This document shows, piece after piece, positions 49,717 through 60,000 of a stretch of DNA of 64,000 bases. The stretch is from contig NZ_SAIY01000002.1 of the NCBI RefSeq assembly GCF_010560025.1, positions 62,001 to 126,000 on the forward strand. The letters are read 5' to 3'. A program made the translations under genes and the position numbers. Position 1 is the stretch's first letter, and every line of letters begins with the position of its first letter. Source of the DNA: Verrucosispora sioxanthis (GTDB taxonomy: Bacteria; Actinomycetota; Actinomycetes; Mycobacteriales; Micromonosporaceae). A model generated the notes under the pieces. That model had not been told where the DNA came from and searched no databases. It saw only the letters and a program-made list of their open reading frames with translations.

Positions 49717-50757
49717 TCAGTAGCGCACCGAGATGCGCTGCCGGACCGCGTCCACCCGGACCTCGCCGCCGTACGGGATGATCAGTTGCGGGTCGGTGTG
49801 ACCGAAGTCGACGTCGAAGACCAGGACCGTGTCGGTGGCGTATTCGGCGAAGGCCCGGGTGACGGCGGCCCGCTGGTCCTCGGCGTACGCCTTCTTCTCG
49901 GGCGGGGTGAGCCGGCGGCCGAACTCCCACGCCTTGGCGCGACCGACGAGCGCGGCGGGGAAGCCGTCGAGCAGGCCACGCTCACCGAGGTTACGCAGCA
50001 TGCGGTAGACCTCGACGGCCGGCGGCAGTTCCTCCGAGGTCTCCAACAGGAAGACCGACCCGGCCAGCGTGGCCGCCGGTGCGACCCGGTCGGCGGCGAG
50101 CAGCCAGTGCAGCACCTCCAGGTTGCCGCCCCAGGTGCGTCCCTCGACCACCTTCGCCGGCCCCTGCCAACGCCAGCCGGTGCCGGGGAACATCACCGGC
50201 TCGGCGGCGAGGGACGCGGGATCGTTCCAGTCGTTCGGCTCATCGCCCCACTGCGCCGCCGGGGTCAGGTCGTACCAGTCGCTGCCGAACAGCGCCGCGC
50301 GCAGCGAGTCGGCGCTCAGCGGGTGCAGCGCGCCGGGGCGGCCGAGGTGCACCAGCACCGAACCGCCGTGGTAGCTGACCACGCCCAGCCGGTGCAGGTG
50401 GTTGAGCACGTTGGTGTTGTCGGAGTACCCGAAGTAGGGCTTCGGGTTGGCCCGTAGCACCTCGTCGTCCAGATGAGGCGTCACGGTGATCAGATCGTCG
50501 CCGCCGACGGTGGCCAGCACGGCGGTGATCGTCGGATCGGCGAAGGCGGCGGTCAGGTCCCGGGCACGGTCGCGCGGGTCGGCACCCATGATCCGGGTGG
50601 TCGGGTACTCGACCGGCTCCAGGCCGTACTCCGCACGCAGCCGGCGCAGCCCCAGTTCGTACACGTGCGGGAAGAGACCTGGCAGACCGGCGGAGGGTGA
50701 GACGATCGCCACTCGATCGCCAGGTCGGGGCTTCGGGGGCTCAACCAACGACGTCAT
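49717..50757 (-). CDS. S66-family LD-carboxypeptidase/MccF-like protein
   Basis: The 346-residue protein has the N-terminal VAIVSPSAGLPGLFPH and the nucleophile region YFGYSDNTNVLNHL (S111 or nearby). The Glu-His elements of the S66 triad are in TWGGNLEVLHWL (near 220) and the C-terminal FGHTDPQLIIPYG (near 325). S66 enzymes cleave tetrapeptide LD bonds in peptidoglycan, or microcin C-like toxins in the MccF subgroup. The present sequence does not decide between them. The start is ATG 50757. Confidence 0.86.
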   Translation of the reverse strand: MTSLVEPPKPRPGDRVAIVSPSAGLPGLFPHVYELGLRRLRAEYGLEPVEYPTTRIMGADPRDRARDLTAAFADPTITAVLATVGGDDLITVTPHLDDEVLRANPKPYFGYSDNTNVLNHLHRLGVVSYHGGSVLVHLGRPGALHPLSADSLRAALFGSDWYDLTPAAQWGDEPNDWNDPASLAAEPVMFPGTGWRWQGPAKVVEGRTWGGNLEVLHWLLAADRVAPAATLAGSVFLLETSEELPPAVEVYRMLRNLGERGLLDGFPAALVGRAKAWEFGRRLTPPEKKAYAEDQRAAVTRAFAEYATDTVLVFDVDFGHTDPQLIIPYGGEVRVDAVRQRISVRY

Positions 50758-50921
50758 GTCCCGACGCTATCGGCCGTGAACAGCGGTTTTCGGCCTCCGG
50801 AAGTCCTCGACCGGCGCACCTCGGCAGCGTCGACGCCCGGTCGGGGTCCCCCTGAAACGAAGGGCGTTATCAAGGGGCCCTTCCTTCCGGGCGGGTTCGC
50901 GTGGATACGATCGGGGGAGTC

Positions 50922-50935
50922 GGACAGCGCTGTCC
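50922..50935. promoter_or_regulatory. 14-bp palindrome in the ppc leader, candidate operator
   Basis: GGACAGCGCTGTCC is a perfect palindrome. It lies 11 bases past a TACGAT −10-like box (50906–50911) and 23 bases before the ppc start. The position is right for repression, but no regulator is identified. Confidence 0.4.
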
Positions 50936-50958
50936 TTCGTACTTGACGTGAGGAGCGC

Positions 50959-53748
50959 ATGGTGACCGACCAGCACGATCACGACGGCCCCGACGCCGCG
51001 CTGCGCGCCGACATCCGCAGGTTGGGCACGTTGCTCGGGCAGACCCTGGCCCGCCAGGAGGGGCGCCCGCTGCTCGACCTCGTCGAGGAGATCCGGGCCC
51101 AGGTCCGCACCGACGCGCCGGCCGCCGCCCGGCGGCTCGGCGGGCTCGACGTGACCACCGGCACCAAGCTGGCCCGCGCCTTCTCCACCTACTTCCACCT
51201 GGCCAACATCACCGAGCAGGTGCACCGGGCCCGCGACCTGCGGCGTCGCCGCGCCGTCCAGGGCGGCTGGCTGGACCAGGCGGCCAAGATGATCGCCGAA
51301 CGCGGGGTGCCGGCCGAGGAGATCGCCTCGGTGGCCCGCCGGTTGGCGGTACGTCCGGTCTTCACCGCTCACCCGACCGAGGCGGCTCGCCGGTCGATCC
51401 TGTCGAAGCTGCGCGCGATCGCCGACGAGCTGGACGCCGAGACCGCCAACGCGATCCTCTACGGCGCCAGCGACGAGGGCCCGGCGAACCGGCGGCTGGC
51501 CGAGCTGCTCGACCTGATGTGGCAGACCGACGAGCTGCGGCTGGACCGGCCGGACCCGACCGACGAGGCGCGCAACGCCATCTACTACCTGCGTGACCTG
51601 TACGCCGAGGCGGCCCCGCAGGTGCTCGACGACCTCGCCGAGACGCTGCGTACGCTCGGCGTGGAGACCTCGCCGACGGCCCGACCGCTGACCTTCGGCA
51701 CCTGGATCGGCGGTGACCGGGACGGCAACCCGTTCGTCACTCCGGCGGTGACCCGCGAGGTGCTGGCCATTCAGCACGAGCATGGCCTGACCGCCACCGA
51801 GGCGGCGATGGAAGAGCTGATCAACGAGGTGTCGGTCTCCCGCCGCCTGCGCGGGGTCTCGCTCGACCTGTCCGCCAGCCTCGCCGCCGACCTCGACGCG
51901 CTGCCCGAGGTGGCGCCCCGCTTCCGACGGGTCAACGCCGAGGAGCCGTACCGGCTCAAGGCCCGCTGTGTCCGCGCCAAGCTCGCCAACACCCGGGCCC
52001 GGCTGCGCCAGGGCACCCCGCACGTGCCGGGGCGCGACTACCGGGGTTCGGCCGAGCTGATCGCCGACCTCGATCTGCTGCGCGCCTCGCTGGCCCGCAA
52101 CTCCGGTCAGCTCACCGCCGTCGGCCGGCTCGCCTCGACCATCCGTACCGTCTCCGCGTTCGGCCTGCACCTGGCGACCATGGACGTCCGCGAGCACGCC
52201 GAGAAGCACCACGAGGTGCTCACCCAGCTGTACGCGGCGGTGGGTGAGGTCGACGACTACCCGTCGCTGAGCCGGCTGGAGCGCACCAAGCTGCTCGCCG
52301 ACGAGCTGGCCAGTCGCCGGCCGCTGTCGACGGCGGACACCCCGCTGAGCCAGTCGGCCCGCAAGACCTTCGACGTGTTCAGCACCATCCGTGAGGCGCA
52401 GGACCGGTTCGGCGCCGAGGTGATCGAGTCGTACATCATCTCGATGACCCTCGGCGTGGACGACGTGCTCGCCGCGGTCGTGCTCGCCCGCGAGGCCGGC
52501 CTGGTCGACGTGCACAGCGGCCGGGCCCGGATCGGCATCGTGCCGCTGCTGGAGACCCCGGCCGAGCTGAACTCCGGCGGGGAGCTGCTCGACGAGCTGC
52601 TGTCGCTGCCGGCGTACCGGGCGCTGGTGGCGGCCCGGGGCGACGTGCAGGAGGTGATGCTCGGTTACTCCGACTCCAACAAGGAGGCCGGCATCACCAC
52701 CAGCCAGTGGTCCATCCACCGGGCCCAGCGCGCACTGCGCGACGTGGCCGCTCGGCACGGGGTGCACCTGCGGCTCTTCCACGGCCGGGGCGGCACGGTC
52801 GGGCGCGGCGGCGGCCCCACGCACGACGCGATCCTGGCCCAGCCGTACGGCACCCTGGACGGCGCGATAAAGGTGACCGAGCAGGGTGAGGTCATCTCCG
52901 ACAAGTACACCCTGCCCGCGCTGGCTCGGGAGAACCTGGAGCTGAGCGTGGCCGCCGTGCTCCAGGCGACGCTGCTGCACACCGCGCCCCGCCAACCCGC
53001 CGAGATGTTGGAACGCTGGGACGCGACGATGGACGTGGTGTCCGAGTCGGCGTTCCGGTCGTACCGCTCACTGGTCGAGGATCCGGACCTGCCCGCGTAC
53101 TTCTGGGCCTCCACCCCGACCGAGTTGCTCGGTGCGCTGAACATCGGCTCCCGGCCGGCGAAGCGACCGAACACCGGCGCCGGGCTGTCCGGGCTGCGGG
53201 CCATCCCGTGGGTGTTCGGCTGGACCCAGACCCGGCAGATCGTGCCCGGCTGGTTCGGGGTCGGCTCCGGTCTGGCCGCCGCCCGGGAGGCCGGGCTGGC
53301 CGACGTGCTCGCCGAGATGCACCGCAACTGGCACTTCTTCCGCACGTTCCTGTCGAACGTGGAGATGATGCTGACCAAGACCGACCTCGGCATCGCCCGC
53401 CGGTACGTCGAGACCCTGGTCCCGAAGCAGCTGCACCCGATCTTCGACAAGATCGAGCAGGAGTACGAGCTGACCAGGCGCGAGGTGCTCGCCGTCACCG
53501 ACTCACCGGACCTGCTGGAGAACTCCCCGGTGCTGCAACGCACCCTCGCCGTACGTGACACCTACCTGGAACCGCTGCACCACCTTCAGGTGGCGCTGCT
53601 GCGGCAGTACCGCGACTCCGGGGCGGCCGGCCGGGCGGTGGCCACCGCACCGGGTGGCCGACGCGCCCCCAGCGACGGCACGGCCCTGGAGCGGGCCCTG
53701 CTCACCACGGTCAACGGCATCGCGGCCGGCATGCGCAACACCGGCTGA
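50959..53748 (+). CDS. ppc: Phosphoenolpyruvate carboxylase
   Basis: The 929-residue enzyme adds bicarbonate to phosphoenolpyruvate to make oxaloacetate. [12 protein letters not shown] (catalytic His near residue 136) and [11 protein letters not shown] (near 253) precede [11 protein letters not shown] and the [16 protein letters not shown] loop (near 610). The ATG GTG start is preceded by GAGGAG. Full length suggests an active enzyme, subject to the usual acetyl-CoA and aspartate control of the family. The gene ends at a terminator at 53760–53795. Confidence 0.95.
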   Translation: MVTDQHDHDGPDAALRADIRRLGTLLGQTLARQEGRPLLDLVEEIRAQVRTDAPAAARRLGGLDVTTGTKLARAFSTYFHLANITEQVHRARDLRRRRAVQGGWLDQAAKMIAERGVPAEEIASVARRLAVRPVFTAHPTEAARRSILSKLRAIADELDAETANAILYGASDEGPANRRLAELLDLMWQTDELRLDRPDPTDEARNAIYYLRDLYAEAAPQVLDDLAETLRTLGVETSPTARPLTFGTWIGGDRDGNPFVTPAVTREVLAIQHEHGLTATEAAMEELINEVSVSRRLRGVSLDLSASLAADLDALPEVAPRFRRVNAEEPYRLKARCVRAKLANTRARLRQGTPHVPGRDYRGSAELIADLDLLRASLARNSGQLTAVGRLASTIRTVSAFGLHLATMDVREHAEKHHEVLTQLYAAVGEVDDYPSLSRLERTKLLADELASRRPLSTADTPLSQSARKTFDVFSTIREAQDRFGAEVIESYIISMTLGVDDVLAAVVLAREAGLVDVHSGRARIGIVPLLETPAELNSGGELLDELLSLPAYRALVAARGDVQEVMLGYSDSNKEAGITTSQWSIHRAQRALRDVAARHGVHLRLFHGRGGTVGRGGGPTHDAILAQPYGTLDGAIKVTEQGEVISDKYTLPALARENLELSVAAVLQATLLHTAPRQPAEMLERWDATMDVVSESAFRSYRSLVEDPDLPAYFWASTPTELLGALNIGSRPAKRPNTGAGLSGLRAIPWVFGWTQTRQIVPGWFGVGSGLAAAREAGLADVLAEMHRNWHFFRTFLSNVEMMLTKTDLGIARRYVETLVPKQLHPIFDKIEQEYELTRREVLAVTDSPDLLENSPVLQRTLAVRDTYLEPLHHLQVALLRQYRDSGAAGRAVATAPGGRRAPSDGTALERALLTTVNGIAAGMRNTG

Positions 53749-53759
53749 CGGACGACCAG

Positions 53760-53795
53760 GGGCCCCGTCAACCAGCTCACCTGACGACGGGGCCC
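53760..53795 (+). terminator. ppc terminator
   Basis: GGGCCCCGTC (53760–53769) pairs with GACGGGGCCC (53786–53795), a perfect 10-bp stem with a 16-base loop beginning 12 bases after the ppc stop. Confidence 0.78.
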
Positions 53796-54120
53796 GTTCC
53801 GCAACGGCGTTGTCAGAAGTCGCCTGCACCGAAATCGCCGCCGCCTCAGTCCGCGCCGCCGTCGCCCGGATTCTCGAAGCCGCGTGCGCCGTGGCGTGGT
53901 AGGCGCGGCGACATCTGCCAGCGCTTAGCGTACTGCCGGGTCCTCGCCGCTGAGGTTTAGCACCTACCCGCCCGAGGTTCGTACCACCGCCGTGCGTCGG
54001 GCGGCGCATCGGCGAGATAGCGCACCTCCCGGGCAGCGAACCCCCGTCGCAAATAATCGATCCATCCGGCCAGCGGACGAGGATCGCAGCCACGGACGAA
54101 GGTTCCATGAGTTGAACGTA

Positions 54121-54165
54121 TCCGGCCCCGTCAGCTAGTAATTTCTACGACCTGACGGGGCCGGA
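54121..54165 (-). terminator. Terminator of the small TTA-containing gene
   Basis: TCCGGCCCCGTCAG (54121–54134) pairs perfectly with 54152–54165 around a 17-base loop, directly after the minus-strand stop at 54168. Confidence 0.75.
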
Positions 54166-54167
54166 GT

Positions 54168-54542
54168 TCAGCCCCGGGTGCCCTCAACCCGAGCCATCTG
54201 GGCGCGGGTCAACAGAGCAATCAGTCCAGGGAAGATGGTTGGGACGATGCCCAGGACACCGGTAATCAGTAGTAAACGCCGGGCTAGGCGGACATCGCGC
54301 CGGACATACGCCACGAGGGCCGTAGCTGCCATAACCAACAGGGTGAGGACGAACGTGACGTACAGCCACGCCAACGGGTGGGACACAGTCGCCTCGTCAA
54401 TTAGCCGCCCGCCCTTGTCACGGACAACCTCGGTACCAGTCGGCACAGCTGCCGCCGCCATCATGATGCTAACGGCCAACAGGATGAGAAGTGCGAAGAC
54501 GGTCCATCTGCTTTTGGAGATTCTCACCAGGCGTCCTCTCAC
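54168..54542 (-). CDS. Small membrane protein with a TTA codon
   Basis: The 124-residue protein has three or four hydrophobic segments (about residues 13–33, 57–79, 93–114) and an Arg-rich link (YVRRDVRLARRLLL). No family is recognised. Codon 90 is TTA. The region is AT-richer than its surroundings. The ATG is at 54542 and the gene precedes the secreted protein gene's stop on the same strand, with 50 bases between them. Confidence 0.68.
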   Translation of the reverse strand: MRGRLVRISKSRWTVFALLILLAVSIMMAAAAVPTGTEVVRDKGGRLIDEATVSHPLAWLYVTFVLTLLVMAATALVAYVRRDVRLARRLLLITGVLGIVPTIFPGLIALLTRAQMARVEGTRG

Positions 54543-54592
54543 AACACTCGCTGAGCGAAGCCCCTCTCCCTCTACGCCGGAGCTTCATCGAA

Positions 54593-55411
54593 TCAGCAGT
54601 AGTTACGCAACGTCTTATTGTACTTTGCGTCACACGTGCTGTCCCAGTGCCCCCAGAGATCCAATCGGAGCCTGACGGTAGGACCCACCTTCATGTGGGT
54701 GAACTTGCCCTGCGTGATGTGGTGCACCCCGCCCGGATGTGAACCGTTCAGGGTGTAACCGATAAAATCGTTTTGTGAACAGCCGTCCCACTGCCAGCCG
54801 TTCGCCGTTCCCCAACCGGTGGTGTAGCCACTGCATTCACCGGTCCAGTCACGGACCTTCTTGGTCGACTTGTTCCAGCACCAGTTCAGTGTCTGCCGGT
54901 GACCAAAGGCCACCTTGCCCCATACCTTTTGCGTAATCGTCCAACGAGTACTCATGCGACACCCTGAGGTCGCGGCCGCGACCGCCATCCCATCCGCTGC
55001 ACCTACACGCTCAGCCATGGCCGGCGCGGCATTGGCCCCGTCTATCACGTCGATGATGTCGAGCCCCTCAATGACCGGACCGACGTCTACTGTGATCACA
55101 TCACCCGCCTCGTCGAGCGTCGGCATATCCCGCTCTACGAACCGGTGCTCGTCATCACGGACGACTTCGACGTCGTAGGAGACACGCTCGCTGGCGCGGC
55201 GCGGATCACACGACAGATAGAACGCTTCGTCGGTCGTGAGTTCGCCGGCCTGCACCATATCCCAGACCATCGCCCGGAAGTCGACGTACTCTGCGGCGCC
55301 GACCATGTAGCAGTCATTCGGGTCGAAGTCGGCCGAGGCAGGGGCAGTCATCCCTGTGGCAAGCAGCAGGCCGACCGTCAGAATGGAAACGATTCGGGTA
55401 ACCCCGCGCAT
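54593..55411 (-). CDS. Secreted protein of unknown function, cysteine-rich C-terminal domain
   Basis: The 272-residue protein has a signal peptide (MRGVTRIVSILTVGLLLATG, cleavage after ASA near residue 27). An acidic middle part and a 100-residue C-terminal domain rich in Cys, Trp and aromatic residues follow. That domain carries WCWNKSTKKVRDW, GYTTGWGTANGWQWDGC and a GGVHHITQGKF segment. The Cys content suggests disulphides outside the cell. No family is recognised. The ATG at 55411 gives the best signal peptide, while a GTG at 55441 or TTG at 55438 has a better ribosome binding site (AGGAG). AT-rich codon use hints at transfer. Confidence 0.68.
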   Translation of the reverse strand: MRGVTRIVSILTVGLLLATGMTAPASADFDPNDCYMVGAAEYVDFRAMVWDMVQAGELTTDEAFYLSCDPRRASERVSYDVEVVRDDEHRFVERDMPTLDEAGDVITVDVGPVIEGLDIIDVIDGANAAPAMAERVGAADGMAVAAATSGCRMSTRWTITQKVWGKVAFGHRQTLNWCWNKSTKKVRDWTGECSGYTTGWGTANGWQWDGCSQNDFIGYTLNGSHPGGVHHITQGKFTHMKVGPTVRLRLDLWGHWDSTCDAKYNKTLRNYC

Positions 55412-55722
55412 TTCCCGTTTCCGACCACACAGATGCAACACACCATCTCCTGTCGCTGTAGAATAGTAGACAGGAGCCTATCATTTGATGGCTGTCGATC
55501 GATGTCCGAAACTTCACAGGAAGCGCGACAACGAATATCCCCCGGCAGTGCTATAGAGATCTTCGACGCCGAGTCACTTCTGCACTCGAGGAATCGGACA
55601 TAAGGGAATCATCCCATTCTAGGTTGCAGGTCAGGCTAGTAGTAGGGGACGCAGATCGATATGGAGAGGCGGCGGCCACGTGCGTGTTGACAGCGGGTCG
55701 GGCCGTAGTCTGGCAAGCTCCG

Positions 55723-56895
55723 ATGGTGGACCTGTCAATGATCGCCGTGGTGGGCGCCTGCCTTGCCGTCGGCGGCGCGGTCGGCTGGTTCGCCGCCCGG
55801 GCCCGCTCGGCGACCGAGATCGCCCGGTTGGACGCCACGCTGCGCGCCACCCGCGAGGGCGAGGGGCAACTAGAGCAGTCGATGCGGGCGTTGAGCTATG
55901 AGGCGACGGCCCAGTCGCAGGAGGCGGTCGCCCGGGCGGTGGCCCCGTTGCACGAGACGCTGCGCCGCTACGAGCAGCGGGTCGCCGATCTCGAACGGGA
56001 GCGGGTCGACGCGTACGCCGAGCTGCGCGAGCAGGTCCGCGCGATGAGCGCGGTCTCCGGTGAGCTGCGGACGGAGACGAAGCAGTTGGTGGCGGCCCTA
56101 CGTGCGCCGCAGGTGCGTGGGCGGTGGGGCGAGCACCAGTTGCGGCGCATCGTCGAGGCCGCCGGGATGCTGGAACACTGCGACTTCGCCGAGCAGGTCA
56201 CCGCCGCCACCGACCAGCAGACGGTACGCCCCGACCTGGTGGTTCGCCTGCACGGCGGACGAAGCGTTGTGGTGGACGCGAAGGCGCCGTTCGACGCGTA
56301 CCTCACCGCGATGGAGGCGCGCGACGAGCGGGGCCGGGACGCCCATCTCGACGCGCACGCCAAGCACCTGCGGGCGCACGTCGACGCATTGGCCGCCAAG
56401 TCGTACTGGTCCGCATTCGAGTCCACTCCGGAGTTCGTTGTGCTCTTCGTGCCGGCTGATCCTTTTCTGGACGTCGCCCTGCAACGCGATCCGACGCTGT
56501 TGGAGCACGCCTTCGCCCGTAACGTGGTGCTGGCCACCCCGGCCACCCTGGTCGCGCTGCTACGTACGGTCGCCTGGTCGTGGCGGCAGGAACAGCTGAC
56601 CCGCAATGCGATGGCCGTGCACACGGTGGCGCGGGAACTGTACGGACGGTTGTCGACGCTCGGTGACCACGTCGGTAAACTCGGTGCCTCACTCGGTGGT
56701 GCGGTCACTGCGTACAACCGGGCGGTGGGCTCGCTGGAGGCGCGGGTGCTGGTGAGCGCCCGCAAGCTGGCCGAGCTGGGGGTGTCGGATCAGGAACTGC
56801 CCACGCCGGGGCAGGTGGAGCTGGCGCCGCGGCAGCCGCAAGCGCCGGAACTGCTTGCGGAATCCACACCGGATGATCGAACTCGGTCTAACTGA
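55723..56895 (+). CDS. rmuC: DNA recombination protein RmuC family
   Basis: The 390-residue protein has an N-terminal transmembrane helix (residues 4–24), then a long coiled coil (to about 125). The RmuC core includes GRWGEHQLRRIVEAAGM near 134 and VVVDAKAPFDAYL near 185. RmuC limits recombination at inverted repeats and has a nuclease-like fold. The ATG at 55723 fits the membrane-anchored form. The gene begins after an AT-richer stretch. Confidence 0.88.
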   Translation: MVDLSMIAVVGACLAVGGAVGWFAARARSATEIARLDATLRATREGEGQLEQSMRALSYEATAQSQEAVARAVAPLHETLRRYEQRVADLERERVDAYAELREQVRAMSAVSGELRTETKQLVAALRAPQVRGRWGEHQLRRIVEAAGMLEHCDFAEQVTAATDQQTVRPDLVVRLHGGRSVVVDAKAPFDAYLTAMEARDERGRDAHLDAHAKHLRAHVDALAAKSYWSAFESTPEFVVLFVPADPFLDVALQRDPTLLEHAFARNVVLATPATLVALLRTVAWSWRQEQLTRNAMAVHTVARELYGRLSTLGDHVGKLGASLGGAVTAYNRAVGSLEARVLVSARKLAELGVSDQELPTPGQVELAPRQPQAPELLAESTPDDRTRSN

Positions 56896-57058
56896 AATCG
56901 GCCCCTATCATCTTCGATGTGACAATGAGCGTCTCGCATATCACGAGATGGTCACAACGTACCCGGCGGTAGTGACATCGACGGTCGGCACCACGAAGGA
57001 TTTCGCTCACGCGTGCCCTGCTTCTGAGGGCGCCTGAGTTCTCTGGAGGAAAGAGAAC

Positions 57059-60000
57059 GTGAGCAAACCCCGAAACCTGAGCCGGCGTACCTCCGCCGCG
57101 CTCTTCGCCTCGGTGATGGCGGCCAGCGCCGTGACCGTGGCGGGCGGTGCCGCCACCGCGAGCGCCGCTCCTGCCGGACCCGACACCGCGCAGGCCACCC
57201 CCGCCGAGTCGTTGGATCAGCACGACGCCAAGTTGCTCGCCGAGGCGGAGGCGAAGAAGGCCCCCACCGTCACGATGATCGTCGCCACCGACAAGGGCAA
57301 GGCGAAGGACGTCGCCGACGACCTCGAGGATCTCGGCGCGGCCGTCACCGAGCGCTACGACACCATCGGCTACGTGCTCGCCAAGGTGCCGACCGGCAAG
57401 GCGGTCAAGGCCGCCAAGCTGCCGGGCGTGGCCACCATCGACCTGGACGAGAAGATCCAGCTGCCCGACCCGAAGCCGGAGGTCGCTCCCGGCGGCAAGA
57501 AGGGCGGCAAGCAGGGCGACACGCTCAACGGTCCGGGCGCCCGGACCAAGGCCGACAACCCGTACATGCCGACGAACGAGACCGGTGCGGTCAAGTTCGT
57601 CAAGCAGCACAAGAAGTGGGACGGCCGCGGCGTCACCATCGGCATCATGGACTCCGGTGTGGACCTGGAGCACCCGGCGCTGCAGGAGACCACCACCGGC
57701 GAGCGCAAGATCGTCGACTGGGTGACCGCGACGGACCCGTTCGAGGACCCCACCTGGCGGCCAATGATCAACCAGGTGACCGGGCCGACGTTCACCCTCG
57801 CCGGTCGCACCTGGACCGCACCGGCCGGCAGCTACCGGTTCAACCTGTTCAGCGAGAACATCACCATCGACAGCGACCCGGCCGGTGACGTCAACCGCGA
57901 CGGTGACAACACCGACCGGTTCGGCATCCTGTTCGACCCGACCACCAACAACATCTGGGTCGACACCGATCAGGACGGTGACTTCACCGACGAGGCCGTG
58001 ATGCGGCCGTACAAGGAGAAGTTCGACGTCGGCCACTTCGGCACCGACAACCCGGCGACCGCGATCAAGGAGCGGATGTCGTTCGTCGTCGAGTACCGTA
58101 AGAACGTCTCTGCGGGCGCCAACGGCCTAGTGGACTTCGTCAACATCGGCATCATCGAGAGCGCCCACGGCACGCACGTCGCCGGCATCACCGCCGCGAA
58201 CGACATGCTCGGCAACGGCGCGTTCGACGGTGCCGCCCCCGGCGCCAAGATCGTTTCCTCCCGTGCCTGCTCCTGGGGCGGCGGCTGCACGGCCGCCGCG
58301 CTCACCACCGGCATGGCCGATCTGGTGATCAACCGTGGGGTCGACGTCATCAACATGTCGATCGGTGGCCTGCCGGCGCTCAACGACGGCAACAACGCCC
58401 GCGCCACCCTCTACAACAACCTGATCACCACCTACGGGGTGCAGATGTTCATCTCGGCCGGCAACTCCGGCCCGGGCGTGAACACCATCGGTGACCCGTC
58501 GGTGGCGGGCAACGTGGTCAGCGTCGCCGCCAGCATCAGCAAGGACACCTGGCTGGCGAACTACGGCTCGGTGGTCAAGAAGAAGAACGCCCTGTTCAAC
58601 TTCTCCTCGCGCGGCCCGCGTGAGGACGGTGGCGCCAAGCCGAACATCGCCGCGCCGGGTTCGGCCATCTCCACCACGCCGGTGTGGCAGCCCGGCAGCC
58701 CGGTCGCCGAGGCCGGCTACGCGCTGCCGCCGGGCTACGGCATGTTCAACGGCACGTCGATGGCCTCTCCGCAGGCCGCCGGCGCCGCCGCGCTGCTGCT
58801 CTCGGCCGCCCGGGCGACCGACAAGGGCATCACCCCGGAGATGCTGCGGCGGGCGATCTTCACCTCCGCCAAGCCGATCGCCGACACCCCGACCTACGGG
58901 CAGGGCTACGGCATGTTCAACGTGCCGGGTGCCTGGAAGCTGCTGAAGAAGGGTGTCCAGACCCGCTCGTACACCTCCGCCGCCCCGGTCTGCACGGTGC
59001 TCTCCGGCCTGCTGGCCACGCCGAACCAGGGCACCGGCGTCTACAACCGCTGCGGCTCCGCCGACGGCGGCCACAAGGTCAACCAGGCGAAGTCGTACCA
59101 GGTCACGCTGACCCGGACCAGCGGCCCGGCCGGCAACGTCAAGCACAACATCGGTCTGCGCGGCAACGACGGCACCTTCTCGGCGCCGAAGAACGTCACG
59201 CTGCCGCTGAACACGCCCGTCACCATCACGATCATCGCCAAGCCGAAGACCGTCGGCGCGCACGGCACGATCGTGACCGTCGACGACCCGGCCACCAGCA
59301 CGATCGACTTCGAGGTCTCCGCCGTGGTGGTGGTCTCGAACGACGTCAGCAAGCCCAACTTCGCCTACTCGGCGCAGGGCTCGGTGGACCGGAACAGCAC
59401 CACGTCGTACTTCGTGACGGTGCCCCCGGGCGCCGGTGCGCTCCAGGTCAACCTCTCCGGCATCGCCACCGGGTCGCAGACGCGCTTCATCGCGTTCAAC
59501 CCGTGGGGCGTTCCGGTGGAGAGCACCTCCAGCCTGGCCTGCTTCACCAACCACGTCAGCACGGTCGTCTGCAACGCCTTCGAGCGCGACTACCAGAACC
59601 CGATGCCGGGTGTCTGGGAGATCGAGGTCGAGTCGCGGCGGACCTCGCCGTCGCTGAACAACCCGTACCAGATCCAGGCACGGGTGCAGGGCGTCGCGGT
59701 CGAGCCGGCCGTGGTCGAGCTGCCGTCGGTCACCGCCGGCGCACCGACCCCGGTCACCTGGTCGCTGAAGAACACCTTCGGCCCGGTCACGGTGACCGGT
59801 CAGGGCGGCGCGCTGGCCAGCTCGCACGCGGAGCGGCCGACCATCGTCGAGTACGCGACGCAGGAGTACACCGTGGACGTGCCGGCGGGCGCCACCAGCT
59901 TCACCGCCCGCATCGGCAACACCTCGGACGCCGGCGCCGACCTCGACCTGTTCGTGTACCGGGGCGGTGCCTTGATCGCGTACAACGCGGACGGGGACTC

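Larger units (their letters stand above)
53749..54167. other. Intergenic region after ppc
   Basis: This 419-base stretch contains the ppc terminator, then AT-richer sequence and a second long hairpin at 54121–54165. On the minus strand about 58 codons are open (53957 to about 54133) and read like a protein remnant (LAGWIDYLRRGFAAREVRYL and RRWYEPRAG). They have no start codon and are most simply a decayed gene. Confidence 0.5.

Noticed and set aside
53503..54108. A 201-codon minus-strand frame overlapping the end of ppc
   Set aside because: It runs antisense through ppc coding sequence and its hairpin terminator, and it has no recognisable features.
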